From contig JAEXUB010000130.1 of the NCBI GenBank assembly GCA_023453125.1, positions 1-32,071 of the forward strand: 32,071 bases of DNA, written 5' to 3'. The notes below the pieces were generated by a model, which saw only the letters and a list, made by a program, of their open reading frames with translations, searched no databases and was not told the DNA's origin. Source of the DNA: Bacteroidota bacterium. Lineage in GTDB: Bacteria; Bacteroidota; Ignavibacteria; Ignavibacteriales; Melioribacteraceae. Below are positions 1 through 9,532 of the stretch, one piece after another. A program made the position numbers and the translations under genes. How positions within the stretch are numbered: position 1 is the stretch's first letter; each line of letters starts with the position of its first letter.

Positions 1-880
1 GTCCTAAAAAGAATGTTGAACCATATAAGAGGGGACCGCTTATAAAATCGATTAAATGCGTCAGGCCGCTTTCTCTTATTGCAACTCCGACAAAAAGGCT
101 CAGGAACAAGGGGGCAGCTACGGGGAAGAGGAGACAGAGAATTGTGCAGGCCGCAATCGAGAATGCGAGCTTCTGTCCTGCCGTAACCCTTTTAGGATTC
201 TTCTTCGGTTCGTGCTCAATTCCTCTAAGCCTCTTTGGAACAAGGAGCTTAATAAGGTATGGATAGCCTCCGTATGTTAGACCAAGATATAAATAGGCAA
301 CGACAGTTATTGGAACGAAGAGGTCCTTAGATAGAGCCAGTGATGTAAATAGCACCATCGGCCCGTCAGCCCCGCCGACCATTGCAATGGAAGCGGAATC
401 TCTTATATTCAATCCCATAGCCATTGCAATCGGGATTGTAAGAAATGTGCCCAATTCCGCGCACAATGCAAGAAACATGCTCAGATAGGGGCGGGCAATT
501 AAAAAGCTTACATCCAGCATAACTCCTATTCCCATAAAAACGAAACAGGCAATAAGTCCGTTGCTGAATGTATAAGTGTAGATAGGTTGTAAAAAGTTTA
601 TCTGCAGTATATTCATCAAATCATCCGTTTTGACAACGAGGGGATCGAGGAACAGATTGCCGTGCATTCCTCCCGGCATTACAAGAACTCCCGCATTAAT
701 TGCAGCCATCCCAATTCCGAGCGGAATCATTAACAATGGTTCAAGAACTCCCTTTTTGCCGAGATAAACCAAGAGCATGCCTAATAACATAAGCCCGATT
801 CTTGTATACATAATCACCGGATCTGAGCTTAGCAGGGTTGAAACTCCCTGAAACAAATTTAAAACATCTTTAATTTCCAT
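1..880 (-). CDS. oadB: Na+-translocating decarboxylase beta subunit, partial (OadB/MmdB/GcdB family)
   Basis: I translated this reverse-strand frame by hand; it starts with ATG at 878-880 and is still open at the left edge, giving about 293 residues of the N-terminal part. It is very hydrophobic, with many membrane segments and a GGADGPM motif around Asp172. That matches the conserved Asp-Gly-Pro membrane motif of the beta subunit of sodium-pumping biotin decarboxylases. In the family this subunit decarboxylates carboxybiotin and exports Na+ across the inner membrane. The small gamma/delta-type subunit gene lies 21 bp upstream on the same strand, so the two are co-transcribed. The substrate (oxaloacetate, methylmalonyl-CoA or glutaconyl-CoA) depends on the alpha subunit, which is not in the window, so the symbol names the family rather than the substrate. 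Confidence 0.93.
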   Translation of the reverse strand, partial: MEIKDVLNLFQGVSTLLSSDPVIMYTRIGLMLLGMLLVYLGKKGVLEPLLMIPLGIGMAAINAGVLVMPGGMHGNLFLDPLVVKTDDLMNILQINFLQPIYTYTFSNGLIACFVFMGIGVMLDVSFLIARPYLSMFLALCAELGTFLTIPIAMAMGLNIRDSASIAMVGGADGPMVLFTSLALSKDLFVPITVVAYLYLGLTYGGYPYLIKLLVPKRLRGIEHEPKKNPKRVTAGQKLAFSIAACTILCLLFPVAAPLFLSLFVGVAIRESGLTHLIDFISGPLLYGSTFFLG

Positions 881-901
881 AATAAACCTAACCGATATCC
901 T

Positions 902-1252
902 TTAACGTTTGTAAGTATTAAGACCGTAAATTTTTGAGCTCCAGGGTGAATACTGCCTTCCCTGACGCACAATTGTAAGCTTTCCTGTTTCTTCGTCGTG
1001 CAGATCCTTTGAATGCAGGTGCAAAGCGATAGCAATAGCTGCTGTTACTTCTTCCTCGTTTTCCATTAATGCCGCTTCGGACTGGATAGTCTTAAGCTGC
1101 TGGGCTGTTACGAGATCAGGTGCTCCCTCTTTTGCCTTCTTTCTTTCAGTAAGCTTTATAACAGAATATATTCCGCTTATTACAAATGCTACAAAGAAAG
1201 AGATTACCGCGGCAATGGCATACATATACAAAATCAATGTGAATACATTCAT
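902..1252 (-). CDS. OadG-family small subunit of Na+-translocating decarboxylase
   Basis: A 116-residue protein with one N-terminal membrane helix (about residues 5-30), a charged linker, an Ala/Ile/His-rich segment (AAIAIALHLHSKDLHD) and a C-terminal SPWSSKIYGLNTYKR. The single helix followed by a short cytoplasmic tail ending in a SPW...R motif is typical of OadG and of the delta subunit of methylmalonyl-CoA decarboxylase. These subunits anchor and assemble the soluble carboxyltransferase and biotin carrier with the membrane beta subunit. It directly precedes the beta subunit gene. The upstream stretch on its strand has TATTTTTG at 1261-1268, only 8 bp before the ATG. If that is a promoter, the message would be nearly leaderless; this is a weak inference. 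Confidence 0.85.
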   Translation of the reverse strand: MNVFTLILYMYAIAAVISFFVAFVISGIYSVIKLTERKKAKEGAPDLVTAQQLKTIQSEAALMENEEEVTAAIAIALHLHSKDLHDEETGKLTIVRQGRQYSPWSSKIYGLNTYKR

Positions 1253-1676
1253 ATCAAATCCAAAAATAGTTGAAATATTTCGATGCCTGCTTTAGAAAGA
1301 TTATTCTTTCCTTTCAAACTCATCATCGTATTAAATATGGAACAATTTAACATTATTCTCTGCATTGGGATTTCCTGGCGGATAGACTCAATTAAAAAAT
1401 GAAAAGAGGTTTTATGTCTGAAAATATTGCGGTGCTTTGATTATGTTTATTAACTCTGCACAATTTCCAATATAAGTATACCCGTTCTCTTTACTAATGC
1501 AAAAAACTGATTCAAAAATATGAATGAAATCAATTGAGAGGGGTGAAAATATTATTAAAAAATTTTTATTTAATTTGAGGATAATTTGAAAATCAGCCTA
1601 AACGGGATAAAATGGGAGTGTTGATATTAAGGCGTTGAATATTTCGAGTTCTTTCGTTTAATGAAAATTATTGAAT
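1253..1676. other. Intergenic stretch without recognisable gene
   Basis: About 420 bp of AT-rich sequence between the decarboxylase genes and a terminator. I see only very short open frames (for example 8 codons starting near 1414 on the plus strand), no tRNA-like fold and no repeats. It presumably carries the promoter for the decarboxylase genes on the minus strand. Confidence 0.5.
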
Positions 1677-1706
1677 AAAAAAGCCGCCTTTTCAAGGCGG
1701 CTTTTT
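1677..1706 (-). terminator. Rho-independent terminator after the VPS10/BNR gene
   Basis: A GC-rich hairpin with arms at about 1678-1690 and 1694-1706 and a 3-base loop. It starts 7 bp past the stop codon of the minus-strand gene ending at 1713. Read on the minus strand, the right arm runs into a T tract (1677-1682). The plus-strand copy also ends in T residues, so it could work in both directions. Confidence 0.9.
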
Positions 1707-1712
1707 ATGAAA

Positions 1713-4415
1713 TTATTGTCTTTCCCGGGTCTCTCCTTCAAAATCTCCCCGCTGCTGTGGTGCGGGGGCTTTTTTGATGTTAACCGATGTGCTTGCCGAA
1801 TTATTCTTTACACTGAAATTTATTGTGTAAGTTCCTTCCGCAACAATTGTTTTCTCTTTCGAACCGTCGGTCATATCCCAAAGGAAATAATTCAATCCGT
1901 TAGATGCCGCAAATTCGGTTGCATAAACTGCTTTGCCTGACTGGTCTTTAACCTCAACTTTCACATTCCCTTTTTCATTTACAAAGAAGGGGACTTTAAC
2001 CGGTTCACTCCTAAAGAGACGTCCTCTGAATGAGACAGGAAGAGTTGCATCATTGGGAGAAAATACGGATAGTGGAGCGCTGAGCGTATTCTCATTCAAT
2101 TTCTGTATCAGTTCGGCATCCATAGCCCAGGCGCCTCTTCCGTGTGTACCGATGATTAATAAACTTTCTCTCGGATGGATTACAAGGTCGTGTACGTAAT
2201 TAACAGGCAGATTCGCCTGTAGAGAATACCAGCTTTTTCCCTGATTTAACGAAATATAAACTCCGAAATCGTTTCCGACATAAAGAATGTTCGGATTAAT
2301 CGGATCTTCCTTTATTACATTTACCGGTCCGGTAGGAAGATTGTTTACAATGCTCTTCCAGGTTTCGCCGCAATCGTCCGATTTCCATAAATAAGGGGTA
2401 AAGTCGTCATCCCTTTTTCCGTTCTGACTCATATATACAACATTGGCATCGTACTTTGAAGCTACAATCTCTGAAACCCATTTACCGTATGGAAGTCCTT
2501 TTACTATTTCTTTCCAGTTCCTGCCGTCATCTTTTGTAACGTGTACTCTGCCGTCATCTGTGCCTACAAAAATCAATCCCGGTTTAATAGGGGATTCAAC
2601 GGTCGAGAAAATAGTCTGGTAAGGTATATCTCCCGATTTGTTGGGATCATTGTATGTAAGGTCAGGACTTATTCGTGTCCAGTTATCTCCTCTGTCTATT
2701 GATTTGAACATATACTGGAATCCCATATAAAGAGTCTTGGGATTATGAGGGGAGATAAAATGGGGCGCAAGCCACTGCCCTCTGAGAGCCGGTTCCCCCT
2801 TAGCGGCCTTAGGCATAATATTCTTAGACTGCCCGGTTTTAATGTCGGTTCTGGAAAGAGAGCCGTAGAAACTTGCTGCATAAACTATATCCGGATTATT
2901 AGGGTCAATCTGGTGAATGCTTCCTTCCCAACCGGGAGCGCGTTCAAATTTCTGTGCCGGAATTTTATCCCTGCCGCGGCTCAGGTCAATAATCGCCTTA
3001 TAGCTTCCGTGATCCTGAATAGAACCGTAAATTTTTATCGGGTCCCCCATATCTGCGGCGATGTTGAAGAACTGAACGAGGGGAACATTGTCTGTAAAAT
3101 CGCGCCAGTGCTCACCGCCGTCATATGTAAGAGCAATGCCACCGTCATTCACGTTAACCATAAAATTGCTGTTTGCGGGATCAATCCATAAGCCGTGATT
3201 GTCAGAATGGAAATCCCCCATCTCTTTAAATGTCTTACCGCCGTCCCGCGAAATGTTAAGGCTTAATCCCATTATGAATACTTTGTTCTCATCATTAGGA
3301 TCTACTTTTATTTGTCCGAATACCCAGCCGTAAGTGGCGGCGAGCCCTTCCATAAACTGGGAATTCTCGCTTACCTGTTTCCAGGTATTTCCTTTATCTT
3401 CGCTCTTATAAACTGTAGCCCCTTTTATAGTGCCCCCTTTTGGACGGCCGTAGGAATCTACATTGTTAGGGTCTTTGTTCTCTCTTATTATCTGATAATT
3501 GTCTATGAATGCATAAAGAACATTTGGATTTGAGCGGGCAATATCAATTCCAATTCTTCCCCTGAAATTAACCTCCGGCAGTCCGTTTGAGATTTCCTTC
3601 CAATTCTTTCCTGCATCGGTCGATTTATAGATTGATCCGCCTACATAATCTCCCCCTGTTCTCGGGTCGTTCCATTTATTTCTTACGCGTGCCCAGGTTG
3701 CTATATATAATGTGTTTGCATCTTTGGGATCGATAACGAGATCTATTACACCTGTCTTTTCATTTTTATAAAATACTTTATTCCAGGTTTTTCCCCCGTC
3801 AACTGTTTTATAAAGTCCTCTGTCTTTATTATCAGTCCACTCTGTTCCTGATGCGGCAACATAAACTATGTCGGGATTAGCGGGATGAACAATTATGCGT
3901 GAAATTGTATTTGTGCCAACAAGCCCCATATGCTTCCAGGTTTTTCCTTCATCTTCCGATTTGAATATACCCGCGCCGGCATTTGAACTGCGGAATATGT
4001 TTGCTTCCCCTGTTCCAACCCAGAGAATCTTTTGGTTTGAAGGGGCGAGTGCTATATCTCCTATAGAAGCTGTGGGAGCGTTTTCAAATATCGGCAGCCA
4101 CGTTGTTCCGTCGTTTGTGGTTTTCCATACTCCGCCTGTTGCACCTGCAACATAAATAGTGTAGTTGTTGCCGCGCGGCGTAACCACTTCAACGTCTGTC
4201 ATTCGGCCGCTTATATTTGTTGGCCCTAAAAACTGCCATTTGAAATTGTTAAAAGGGGATTTCTCTTTTAACTGGAGATGATTCTCATACATTTTCATTC
4301 TCTGTTCCGGGGAGGTGTTTGTAACAAGGTTCTGTCCCCAGGCAGATGTGGTTAAAAACAAAAAGAAAAGAAAATAAATTGATTTCTTTAAATCGGTATT
4401 AAAGATACTTCTCAT
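1713..4415 (-). CDS. Secreted VPS10/BNR-repeat beta-propeller protein
   Basis: A 900-residue protein with a Sec signal peptide (hydrophobic run to about residue 27, ending TTSAWGQ). It is followed by many BNR/Asp-box blades of the type S-x-D-x-G-x-T-W (for example KSEDEGKTWK, KTVDGGKTWN, KSTDAGKNWK, KSDDCGETWK), as in sortilin/VPS10 and GH74-like propellers. After about residue 790 there is a FlgD-like Ig domain (VKVEVKDQSGKAVY, then GLNYFLWDMTDG). It ends in a short Gln/Arg/Glu-rich tail (PAPQQRGDFEGETRERQ) with no recognisable type IX sorting domain. A clear GGGGGA ribosome site precedes the ATG. The protein is probably periplasmic or surface located. Such proteins are often called glycosyl hydrolases, but I see no residues that prove catalysis. 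It stands alone between two terminators. Confidence 0.85.
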   Translation of the reverse strand: MRSIFNTDLKKSIYFLFFLFLTTSAWGQNLVTNTSPEQRMKMYENHLQLKEKSPFNNFKWQFLGPTNISGRMTDVEVVTPRGNNYTIYVAGATGGVWKTTNDGTTWLPIFENAPTASIGDIALAPSNQKILWVGTGEANIFRSSNAGAGIFKSEDEGKTWKHMGLVGTNTISRIIVHPANPDIVYVAASGTEWTDNKDRGLYKTVDGGKTWNKVFYKNEKTGVIDLVIDPKDANTLYIATWARVRNKWNDPRTGGDYVGGSIYKSTDAGKNWKEISNGLPEVNFRGRIGIDIARSNPNVLYAFIDNYQIIRENKDPNNVDSYGRPKGGTIKGATVYKSEDKGNTWKQVSENSQFMEGLAATYGWVFGQIKVDPNDENKVFIMGLSLNISRDGGKTFKEMGDFHSDNHGLWIDPANSNFMVNVNDGGIALTYDGGEHWRDFTDNVPLVQFFNIAADMGDPIKIYGSIQDHGSYKAIIDLSRGRDKIPAQKFERAPGWEGSIHQIDPNNPDIVYAASFYGSLSRTDIKTGQSKNIMPKAAKGEPALRGQWLAPHFISPHNPKTLYMGFQYMFKSIDRGDNWTRISPDLTYNDPNKSGDIPYQTIFSTVESPIKPGLIFVGTDDGRVHVTKDDGRNWKEIVKGLPYGKWVSEIVASKYDANVVYMSQNGKRDDDFTPYLWKSDDCGETWKSIVNNLPTGPVNVIKEDPINPNILYVGNDFGVYISLNQGKSWYSLQANLPVNYVHDLVIHPRESLLIIGTHGRGAWAMDAELIQKLNENTLSAPLSVFSPNDATLPVSFRGRLFRSEPVKVPFFVNEKGNVKVEVKDQSGKAVYATEFAASNGLNYFLWDMTDGSKEKTIVAEGTYTINFSVKNNSASTSVNIKKAPAPQQRGDFEGETRERQ

Positions 4416-4568
4416 ATCTTTCCCCCATTATTTTATAAGGACTGGTTTGTTATTCTAACGGAATTATCTGCATATAAATTAAAACTATACGATAAATAAT
4501 CCAAGTTAATAGATTGATTGGAAGAAGAGGATATGCTTTGAGTTTTAATAATATCGGTTGGAATTAAT

Positions 4569-4594
4569 AAAAAAGGCCCTCCGTAAAGAGGGCC
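4569..4594 (-). terminator. Terminator of the five-gene glycan operon
   Basis: A hairpin with 7-bp arms GGCCCTC (4575-4581) and GAGGGCC (4588-4594) and a 6-base loop. On the minus strand it is followed by a T run (4569-4574). It lies 8 bp past the GH2 stop codon and separates the operon from the VPS10/BNR gene. Confidence 0.9.
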
Positions 4595-4601
4595 GTATAA
4601 A

Positions 4602-7538
4602 CTACTCAATTACCGTTTCATCCAGAAATATCCAGGCATCTCCGCCTTTCCCTTTATGCCAGTCGGGGCATATACCTGTATTCTTTGCGTATACTCTTAT
4701 GAACCGCGCTTTGGAGGGGGATGCATAAGTAAATTTCTGAATTGTCTCTCCATCTTTATCAAGAGGGATTGTGCTTTTTATAATTACCGGAGGAGCGAAA
4801 GAAATTCCATCCTCGGAGAAGGAATAAACTATTTCCAGCGGATGGAATATCCACGAGTTATTGTCCTGAATGGTAGTAGTCTCAATTTTGTTGAAAGAGG
4901 TGAGGGTGCCAAGGTCAATAACAAAAACGGCGTCATTCTTTTCAAATCCCTGCCAGAGACCGTCAAGAAAATCGCGTGAGCCGAATTGGCCGTCTGTAAG
5001 TGCTTTATTTCCCCCGGCATAATACTTATCGCTGTAAGTGCTTTCATATTTTACCGGCTTGCCGAATGCGAGATGCTTTTTAATATTGGTATTAATCATA
5101 TTTGTTGAAGGGCGGGACTGCGCTGGGGAGGAGAATATTATTGCTCCCGTTTCTAGGAGACCGTCTGATAGGGCTCTTAAAACGATATTCCCGCTTTCCT
5201 TTGTTGACTGTAGTATTATCTGGCATTTACCGCTGAAGAGGCTCCTTTTATATCCGCCTGTAATATACTTGTCCGCTTCTTGGCTGCTCGGGTCCCCGTT
5301 GCCAACACCTATAATTCTGCCGGGGCCTTCGATCTCAAATCTTATCAGGTTTGATGCATCGGGAACTTCGCGCCCATCTTTATCTACTGCCGAAACGTTG
5401 ATAATGGAAATATCCTCCCCATCGGCACTAATTGTTTTTCTGTCGGGGGTAAGAATTATTTTGTAAGCGCTGTCTGTTGTTTCTCTTTTGGCCTTTATTG
5501 TTCTTCCGTTTCTTACACCAACCGCTTCAAGAATACCGGCCTCAAACGGTACATTCCATTCGAGATGGGAATTTTTCTCCATTGTTTTTTTGCCCAGGCT
5601 TTTCCCGTTCAGGAAAAGCTCAACAGATTCGCAGTTGCTTTCAATCCATACATTAATATTTTTTCCTTCGCTTCCTCTCCAGTTCCAGTGAGGGGCAATA
5701 TAGAGCACATCCTCATTTGTCCACCAGGCTTTATAATAGTAGTAATTGGTTTTTGGGAATCCGCATACATCCATAATGCCGAAGTGGGAATTTATACAGG
5801 GCCATGAATAAGGTGTCGGTTCTCCGCGATAGTCAAAACCGGTCCATACAAATGCGCCGGCAAGCCATTCGCGCTCGTCAAAGAATTTCCACCATTGTTC
5901 CGCTCTGCTTCCCCAGCCCGGAATGTTCATATCATAATCGGCTACATATCCTTTCGCGGAATCATTCGAATAGATTCCCCTTGTGCACAAAGTGCTTCCT
6001 TCTTCGCTTCCCCAGAGAATCTGATCCGGATGTTCTTTACGGTATTTGTCTATGTTGGCTATATTCATATAATTAAAACCGCGTATTGGGATTACTTCAT
6101 TAATTCCCTCGAAAGAGTTGCCGTTGTTCCCGCCGTATGTAGAAAGGCGGGTTGGATCGAGCTCTTTCTGGAGCCTTAGCATAGAGAGGGCAATAGACTT
6201 TCCAACCTGTGAATTCTGGATTGCGAATTCCTCGTTGCCGATTGACCAGGCAATTACCGAAGGATGATTCCGGTCTCTTTTAATCAGAGTAGCAAACTGT
6301 TCCATAAATTCAGGGGTACTTCCCATCAGCCTTGTTTCGTCAAGGACAAGCATACCAAGACGGTCGCACGCCTCAAGCAGTTCGTTTGTTGGTGGATTAT
6401 GGCTTGTACGATAGGCGTTTACCCCCATTTCCTTTAATCTTTCAATCCTGTAATACTGAAGCCTGTCCGGAAGTGCGCTTCCAACCCCCGCATGATCCTG
6501 ATGATTGCATACTCCCTTAATCTTTACCTGTTTCCCGTTAAGGAAGAATCCTTTATCCTTATCGAATTTGATAGTCCTTATTCCAAACTCGGTTTCCCGG
6601 CGGTCAATTGTTTTATTTCCGGATTTAATTACCGAAACCAGTTTGTAAAGATTTGGCTTTTCAATTGACCAGAGGAGAGGATTGACGATTTTAAGAGATT
6701 GATTAATACTCTTCTTTTCGTATGGATTGAGTGTAATTATTGAACTGCCAGCCGATACGGCTTGCTTTCCCTTTGAATCAATTACCGTAGTTTCAATAAT
6801 AAAGTTTTCTTTTGAACCGGACTGATTAAATACTTCAGTTGAAGTTTCTGCAATGCCCGTATTGCCTTTTAAATCTGTCTTAACAAACACACCATACTCC
6901 GGAATATGCAGGGGAGAATTTTTTATAAGCCAGACGTGACGGTAAATGCCCGCCCCTTCATAAAACCACCCTTCATACTGGCTTGCATCAACCCTTACGG
7001 CAAGAACGTTTTTCTTACCATACTGAATGTAATCAGTAACATCAAATGAAAATTCATTATATCCGCTCAGGTTTCTTCCAATAAAATGTTCATTAAGCCA
7101 AATTGAAGCATCCCTGAAAACACCGTCGAACCTGAATGTAAATCTTTTTCCCTTATCTTCCTGTGAAACCATAAAGGATTTTCTATACCATCCAATTGTT
7201 GTAGCGGGGAATTGTCTTCCAACCGGCTTATATCCGTGGCTCTTTACATCATCATCCTTGATGTTAACAAAATCGAGTTCAACAGCCCAGTCGTGCGGAA
7301 GATTTAAGGTGCGCCAGTTATCATAGTTAAAGGAATATTTCATTGCCCCCGTTCCGGAGCCCGCCTTTGCGAAAATTGCCCCCAATCCGTAGTCAAAATC
7401 CTCTTTAATTGATGATGCGTGGCCGAAACTGAATTTCCAGTCGAAATCCATGAGGAGCTTTTCACGCTGCGCTGATGCGGCTGATGTTAATGAAAGAAAT
7501 ATAAATAGTATAAGAATTGTTTTTTTCATCGGGTTCAT
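4602..7538 (-). CDS. GH2 beta-galactosidase-type glycoside hydrolase with C-terminal discoidin-like module
   Basis: A 978-residue enzyme with a Sec signal peptide (to about residue 23). Domains in order: a GH2 sugar-binding jelly roll (about 25-210, with LPHDWAVE and the GWYRKSF region), an Ig-like domain, then the TIM barrel (about 320-590). The expected acid/base is Glu436 in WSIGNEE, and the nucleophile is Glu512 in GSEEGSTLCTRG. The barrel ends with FVWTGFDYRGEPTPYSWP. A DUF4982-like domain follows (about 605-680), then a GH2 C-terminal Ig domain and, from about 822 to the end, a discoidin/CBM32-like module ending CPDWHKGKGGDAWIFLDE plus four residues. Family members release beta-galactosyl or related residues; the exact sugar cannot be told. 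Last gene of the operon, 12 bp after the sulfatase. An in-frame ATG at codon 4 is an alternative start. Confidence 0.93.
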   Translation of the reverse strand: MNPMKKTILILFIFLSLTSAASAQREKLLMDFDWKFSFGHASSIKEDFDYGLGAIFAKAGSGTGAMKYSFNYDNWRTLNLPHDWAVELDFVNIKDDDVKSHGYKPVGRQFPATTIGWYRKSFMVSQEDKGKRFTFRFDGVFRDASIWLNEHFIGRNLSGYNEFSFDVTDYIQYGKKNVLAVRVDASQYEGWFYEGAGIYRHVWLIKNSPLHIPEYGVFVKTDLKGNTGIAETSTEVFNQSGSKENFIIETTVIDSKGKQAVSAGSSIITLNPYEKKSINQSLKIVNPLLWSIEKPNLYKLVSVIKSGNKTIDRRETEFGIRTIKFDKDKGFFLNGKQVKIKGVCNHQDHAGVGSALPDRLQYYRIERLKEMGVNAYRTSHNPPTNELLEACDRLGMLVLDETRLMGSTPEFMEQFATLIKRDRNHPSVIAWSIGNEEFAIQNSQVGKSIALSMLRLQKELDPTRLSTYGGNNGNSFEGINEVIPIRGFNYMNIANIDKYRKEHPDQILWGSEEGSTLCTRGIYSNDSAKGYVADYDMNIPGWGSRAEQWWKFFDEREWLAGAFVWTGFDYRGEPTPYSWPCINSHFGIMDVCGFPKTNYYYYKAWWTNEDVLYIAPHWNWRGSEGKNINVWIESNCESVELFLNGKSLGKKTMEKNSHLEWNVPFEAGILEAVGVRNGRTIKAKRETTDSAYKIILTPDRKTISADGEDISIINVSAVDKDGREVPDASNLIRFEIEGPGRIIGVGNGDPSSQEADKYITGGYKRSLFSGKCQIILQSTKESGNIVLRALSDGLLETGAIIFSSPAQSRPSTNMINTNIKKHLAFGKPVKYESTYSDKYYAGGNKALTDGQFGSRDFLDGLWQGFEKNDAVFVIDLGTLTSFNKIETTTIQDNNSWIFHPLEIVYSFSEDGISFAPPVIIKSTIPLDKDGETIQKFTYASPSKARFIRVYAKNTGICPDWHKGKGGDAWIFLDETVIE

Positions 7539-7550
7539 TTCAATATCCGG

Positions 7551-9524
7551 TTAGTTTATAATTATTTCATCTGCAAAGAGCCATGCTTTGCCCCCTTTGC
7601 CTATATGCCATTCGGGGCATGAGCTTACGTTCTGCGCCTTAACCTTTACGAATCGTGCGCTCTTTTTTGGATTGGCCGAAAAATCAGTAATGCTTATGTC
7701 GGTATCCGGCGCGGTTCTGTTGGTGAATGACTGAATTTCTTCATACGCTTTACCATCGGAAGAAATTGAAATGCTTACGGAGGAGGGGAGGAAAATCCAG
7801 GAAGTCTGGTTCTGCAGAAAACCGCAGGTGACCGATTTAATTTTTTTTGGCTTGCCGAGATCTATTACCGCTTCAAGATCTGATGCTTCAAATCCGCACC
7901 AATGTTTGTCGGTATAGTCAAGACTGCCCCGTTTACCGTCGATTAAGGGAGAAGTAATTCCTCCCGAATATCTTTTTGCCGGCTGATGCAGGAGTGTAAG
8001 TGTTCCACCCAAAGCAAGATTTTTTACATTTGGATTTATACCCGGCTGCATTTTCCGTCCCGGAGCTCTTACTTCGGTTCCAACTCGGTCCGTAAGTCCG
8101 TCGCCAAGCTCAATTCTTTTTTTCTCAGCAATTCCTTTAAGCCTTTCTGCAATTTCAGGATGCAATTCAATTATATTATTCTTTTCACCGATATCGTTTT
8201 CTAGATCGTATAGTTCCAAGCCTACATTGACTGTACCGGTCGGGCCCGGAAAACCATCTTTGCCGGGAGATGTTTTTGCGTATGTAAGGGACTTATGAGG
8301 AAAATAGAGTTTCCATTTTCCCTCTCTTACCCCCCTTAGTTCATAGTCGTAGTAAAACACGAATTCATTTCTCGGATTAGCGACAAAGTCCCCCTTAAAA
8401 AGAGGAAGAATATTCACCCCGTCTATTTTTTTTGAAGGGAGCGTGGAGCCGGAAATAGACGCGATTGTCGGAAGAAGGTCGATAGTAGATGCGATGTTAT
8501 TACATACCGTCCTTTCGGGAATAACACCCGGCCAGCAGATAACCGCGGGAACACGGGCTCCCCCCTCGAATGCAGTTCCCTTTCCTTCGCGAAGAGGATT
8601 AGCGGAGCCCGCATTGTTGCCGTAATTAAGCCAGGGACCGTTGTCGCTTGTAAAAATAAAGAGAGTGTCTTTTTCAATGCCGTTCCTTTTAAGCGCGCTA
8701 ATTATTTCACCGGCTGACCAGTCAATTTCTTCAATTACATCACCGTATAATCCCTGTTTAGATTTTCCCCTGAATTTTGAAGAAGCTGCAACCGGTGCGT
8801 GGGGCATTGAATGGGGCATGTATAAAAAGAAGGGACGGTCTTTGTTCTTATCAATGAATTTTACTCCTCTTTCCGTATAGAGCCTTGTCAACCCGGCCTG
8901 ATCGTCAAGCGTTTCAATAGTTTTGATTTTCTCTTCACCTTCAATCAGAGGGAGCGGAGGGTACCTTTTTGCTTTGGGGTCTTTCGTGTCATATTTTTTG
9001 CCGTCATAATTAACAGGCCACATATCATTGGAATAGGGAAGTCCGAGATACTCATCGAAACCCTGTTTAAGCGGAAGAAATTCCTTATGATGCCCAAGAT
9101 GCCATTTGCCGAATATTCCTGTCCGGTATCCTCTCTTTTTCAATATGTCAGCGATTGTCTCCTCGGCTGGATTAAGCCCTACCTGTGAAAAAGGCATAAG
9201 TGCGTTACGGATTCCGACTCTTTCGGCATAGCATCCGGTAAGAAGGGATGCTCTTGATGCGCTGCATACAGCCTGAGAGACATAAAAGCTGGTAAATCGC
9301 ATTCCTTTTTCCGCAAGAGCATCGATGTTCGGTGTTGAAATATCTTTTGCTCCAAAGCAGCTTAAGTCTCCATATCCCATATCATCGCAGAACATTATAA
9401 CAATATTCGGAGGCCTTTTCCTGTCTCTTACTAATCCGGCAATGCTTTCAGCCTGTGATAATACAATGGCCGCACTCCCAAGAGCGCCAAGCTTAATAAA
9501 ATCCCGTCTGGTTAATTCTTTCAT
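7551..9524 (-). CDS. Tat-exported type I sulfatase with C-terminal discoidin-like module
   Basis: A 657-residue sulfatase counted from the ATG at 9522-9524. A GTG three codons upstream (9531-9533) also opens the frame, but the ATG gives a better Tat leader, MKELTRRDFIKLGALGSAA. The catalytic domain begins PPNIVIMFCDDMGYGDLSC with the metal-binding Asp pair. Cys87 in CSASRASLLTG fits the C-x-[AP]-x-R formylglycine motif, and GKWHLGHH and FTSDNGPW are further family motifs. From about residue 500 the protein carries the same discoidin-like module as its two neighbours, ending CPEWHIGKGGKAWLFADE. It should remove sulfate esters from a glycan after its Cys is oxidised by a maturase, which is not in the window. 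It lies 8 bp behind the esterase stop and 12 bp ahead of the GH2 gene. Confidence 0.93.
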   Translation of the reverse strand: MKELTRRDFIKLGALGSAAIVLSQAESIAGLVRDRKRPPNIVIMFCDDMGYGDLSCFGAKDISTPNIDALAEKGMRFTSFYVSQAVCSASRASLLTGCYAERVGIRNALMPFSQVGLNPAEETIADILKKRGYRTGIFGKWHLGHHKEFLPLKQGFDEYLGLPYSNDMWPVNYDGKKYDTKDPKAKRYPPLPLIEGEEKIKTIETLDDQAGLTRLYTERGVKFIDKNKDRPFFLYMPHSMPHAPVAASSKFRGKSKQGLYGDVIEEIDWSAGEIISALKRNGIEKDTLFIFTSDNGPWLNYGNNAGSANPLREGKGTAFEGGARVPAVICWPGVIPERTVCNNIASTIDLLPTIASISGSTLPSKKIDGVNILPLFKGDFVANPRNEFVFYYDYELRGVREGKWKLYFPHKSLTYAKTSPGKDGFPGPTGTVNVGLELYDLENDIGEKNNIIELHPEIAERLKGIAEKKRIELGDGLTDRVGTEVRAPGRKMQPGINPNVKNLALGGTLTLLHQPAKRYSGGITSPLIDGKRGSLDYTDKHWCGFEASDLEAVIDLGKPKKIKSVTCGFLQNQTSWIFLPSSVSISISSDGKAYEEIQSFTNRTAPDTDISITDFSANPKKSARFVKVKAQNVSSCPEWHIGKGGKAWLFADEIIIN

Positions 9525-9532
9525 TGAAATCA

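Noticed and set aside
56..280. Open frame of 74 codons on the plus strand
   Set aside because: It lies wholly antisense to the decarboxylase beta subunit frame, has no family features and no ribosome site.
1414..1440. Tiny plus-strand frame with an AGAGG-like site in the gap before the terminator
   Set aside because: Only 8 codons and no conserved feature; such frames are expected by chance in AT-rich spacer.
1671..1940. Open frame of 89 codons on the plus strand
   Set aside because: It begins inside the terminator region and then runs antisense to the VPS10/BNR gene; composition looks like a shadow frame.
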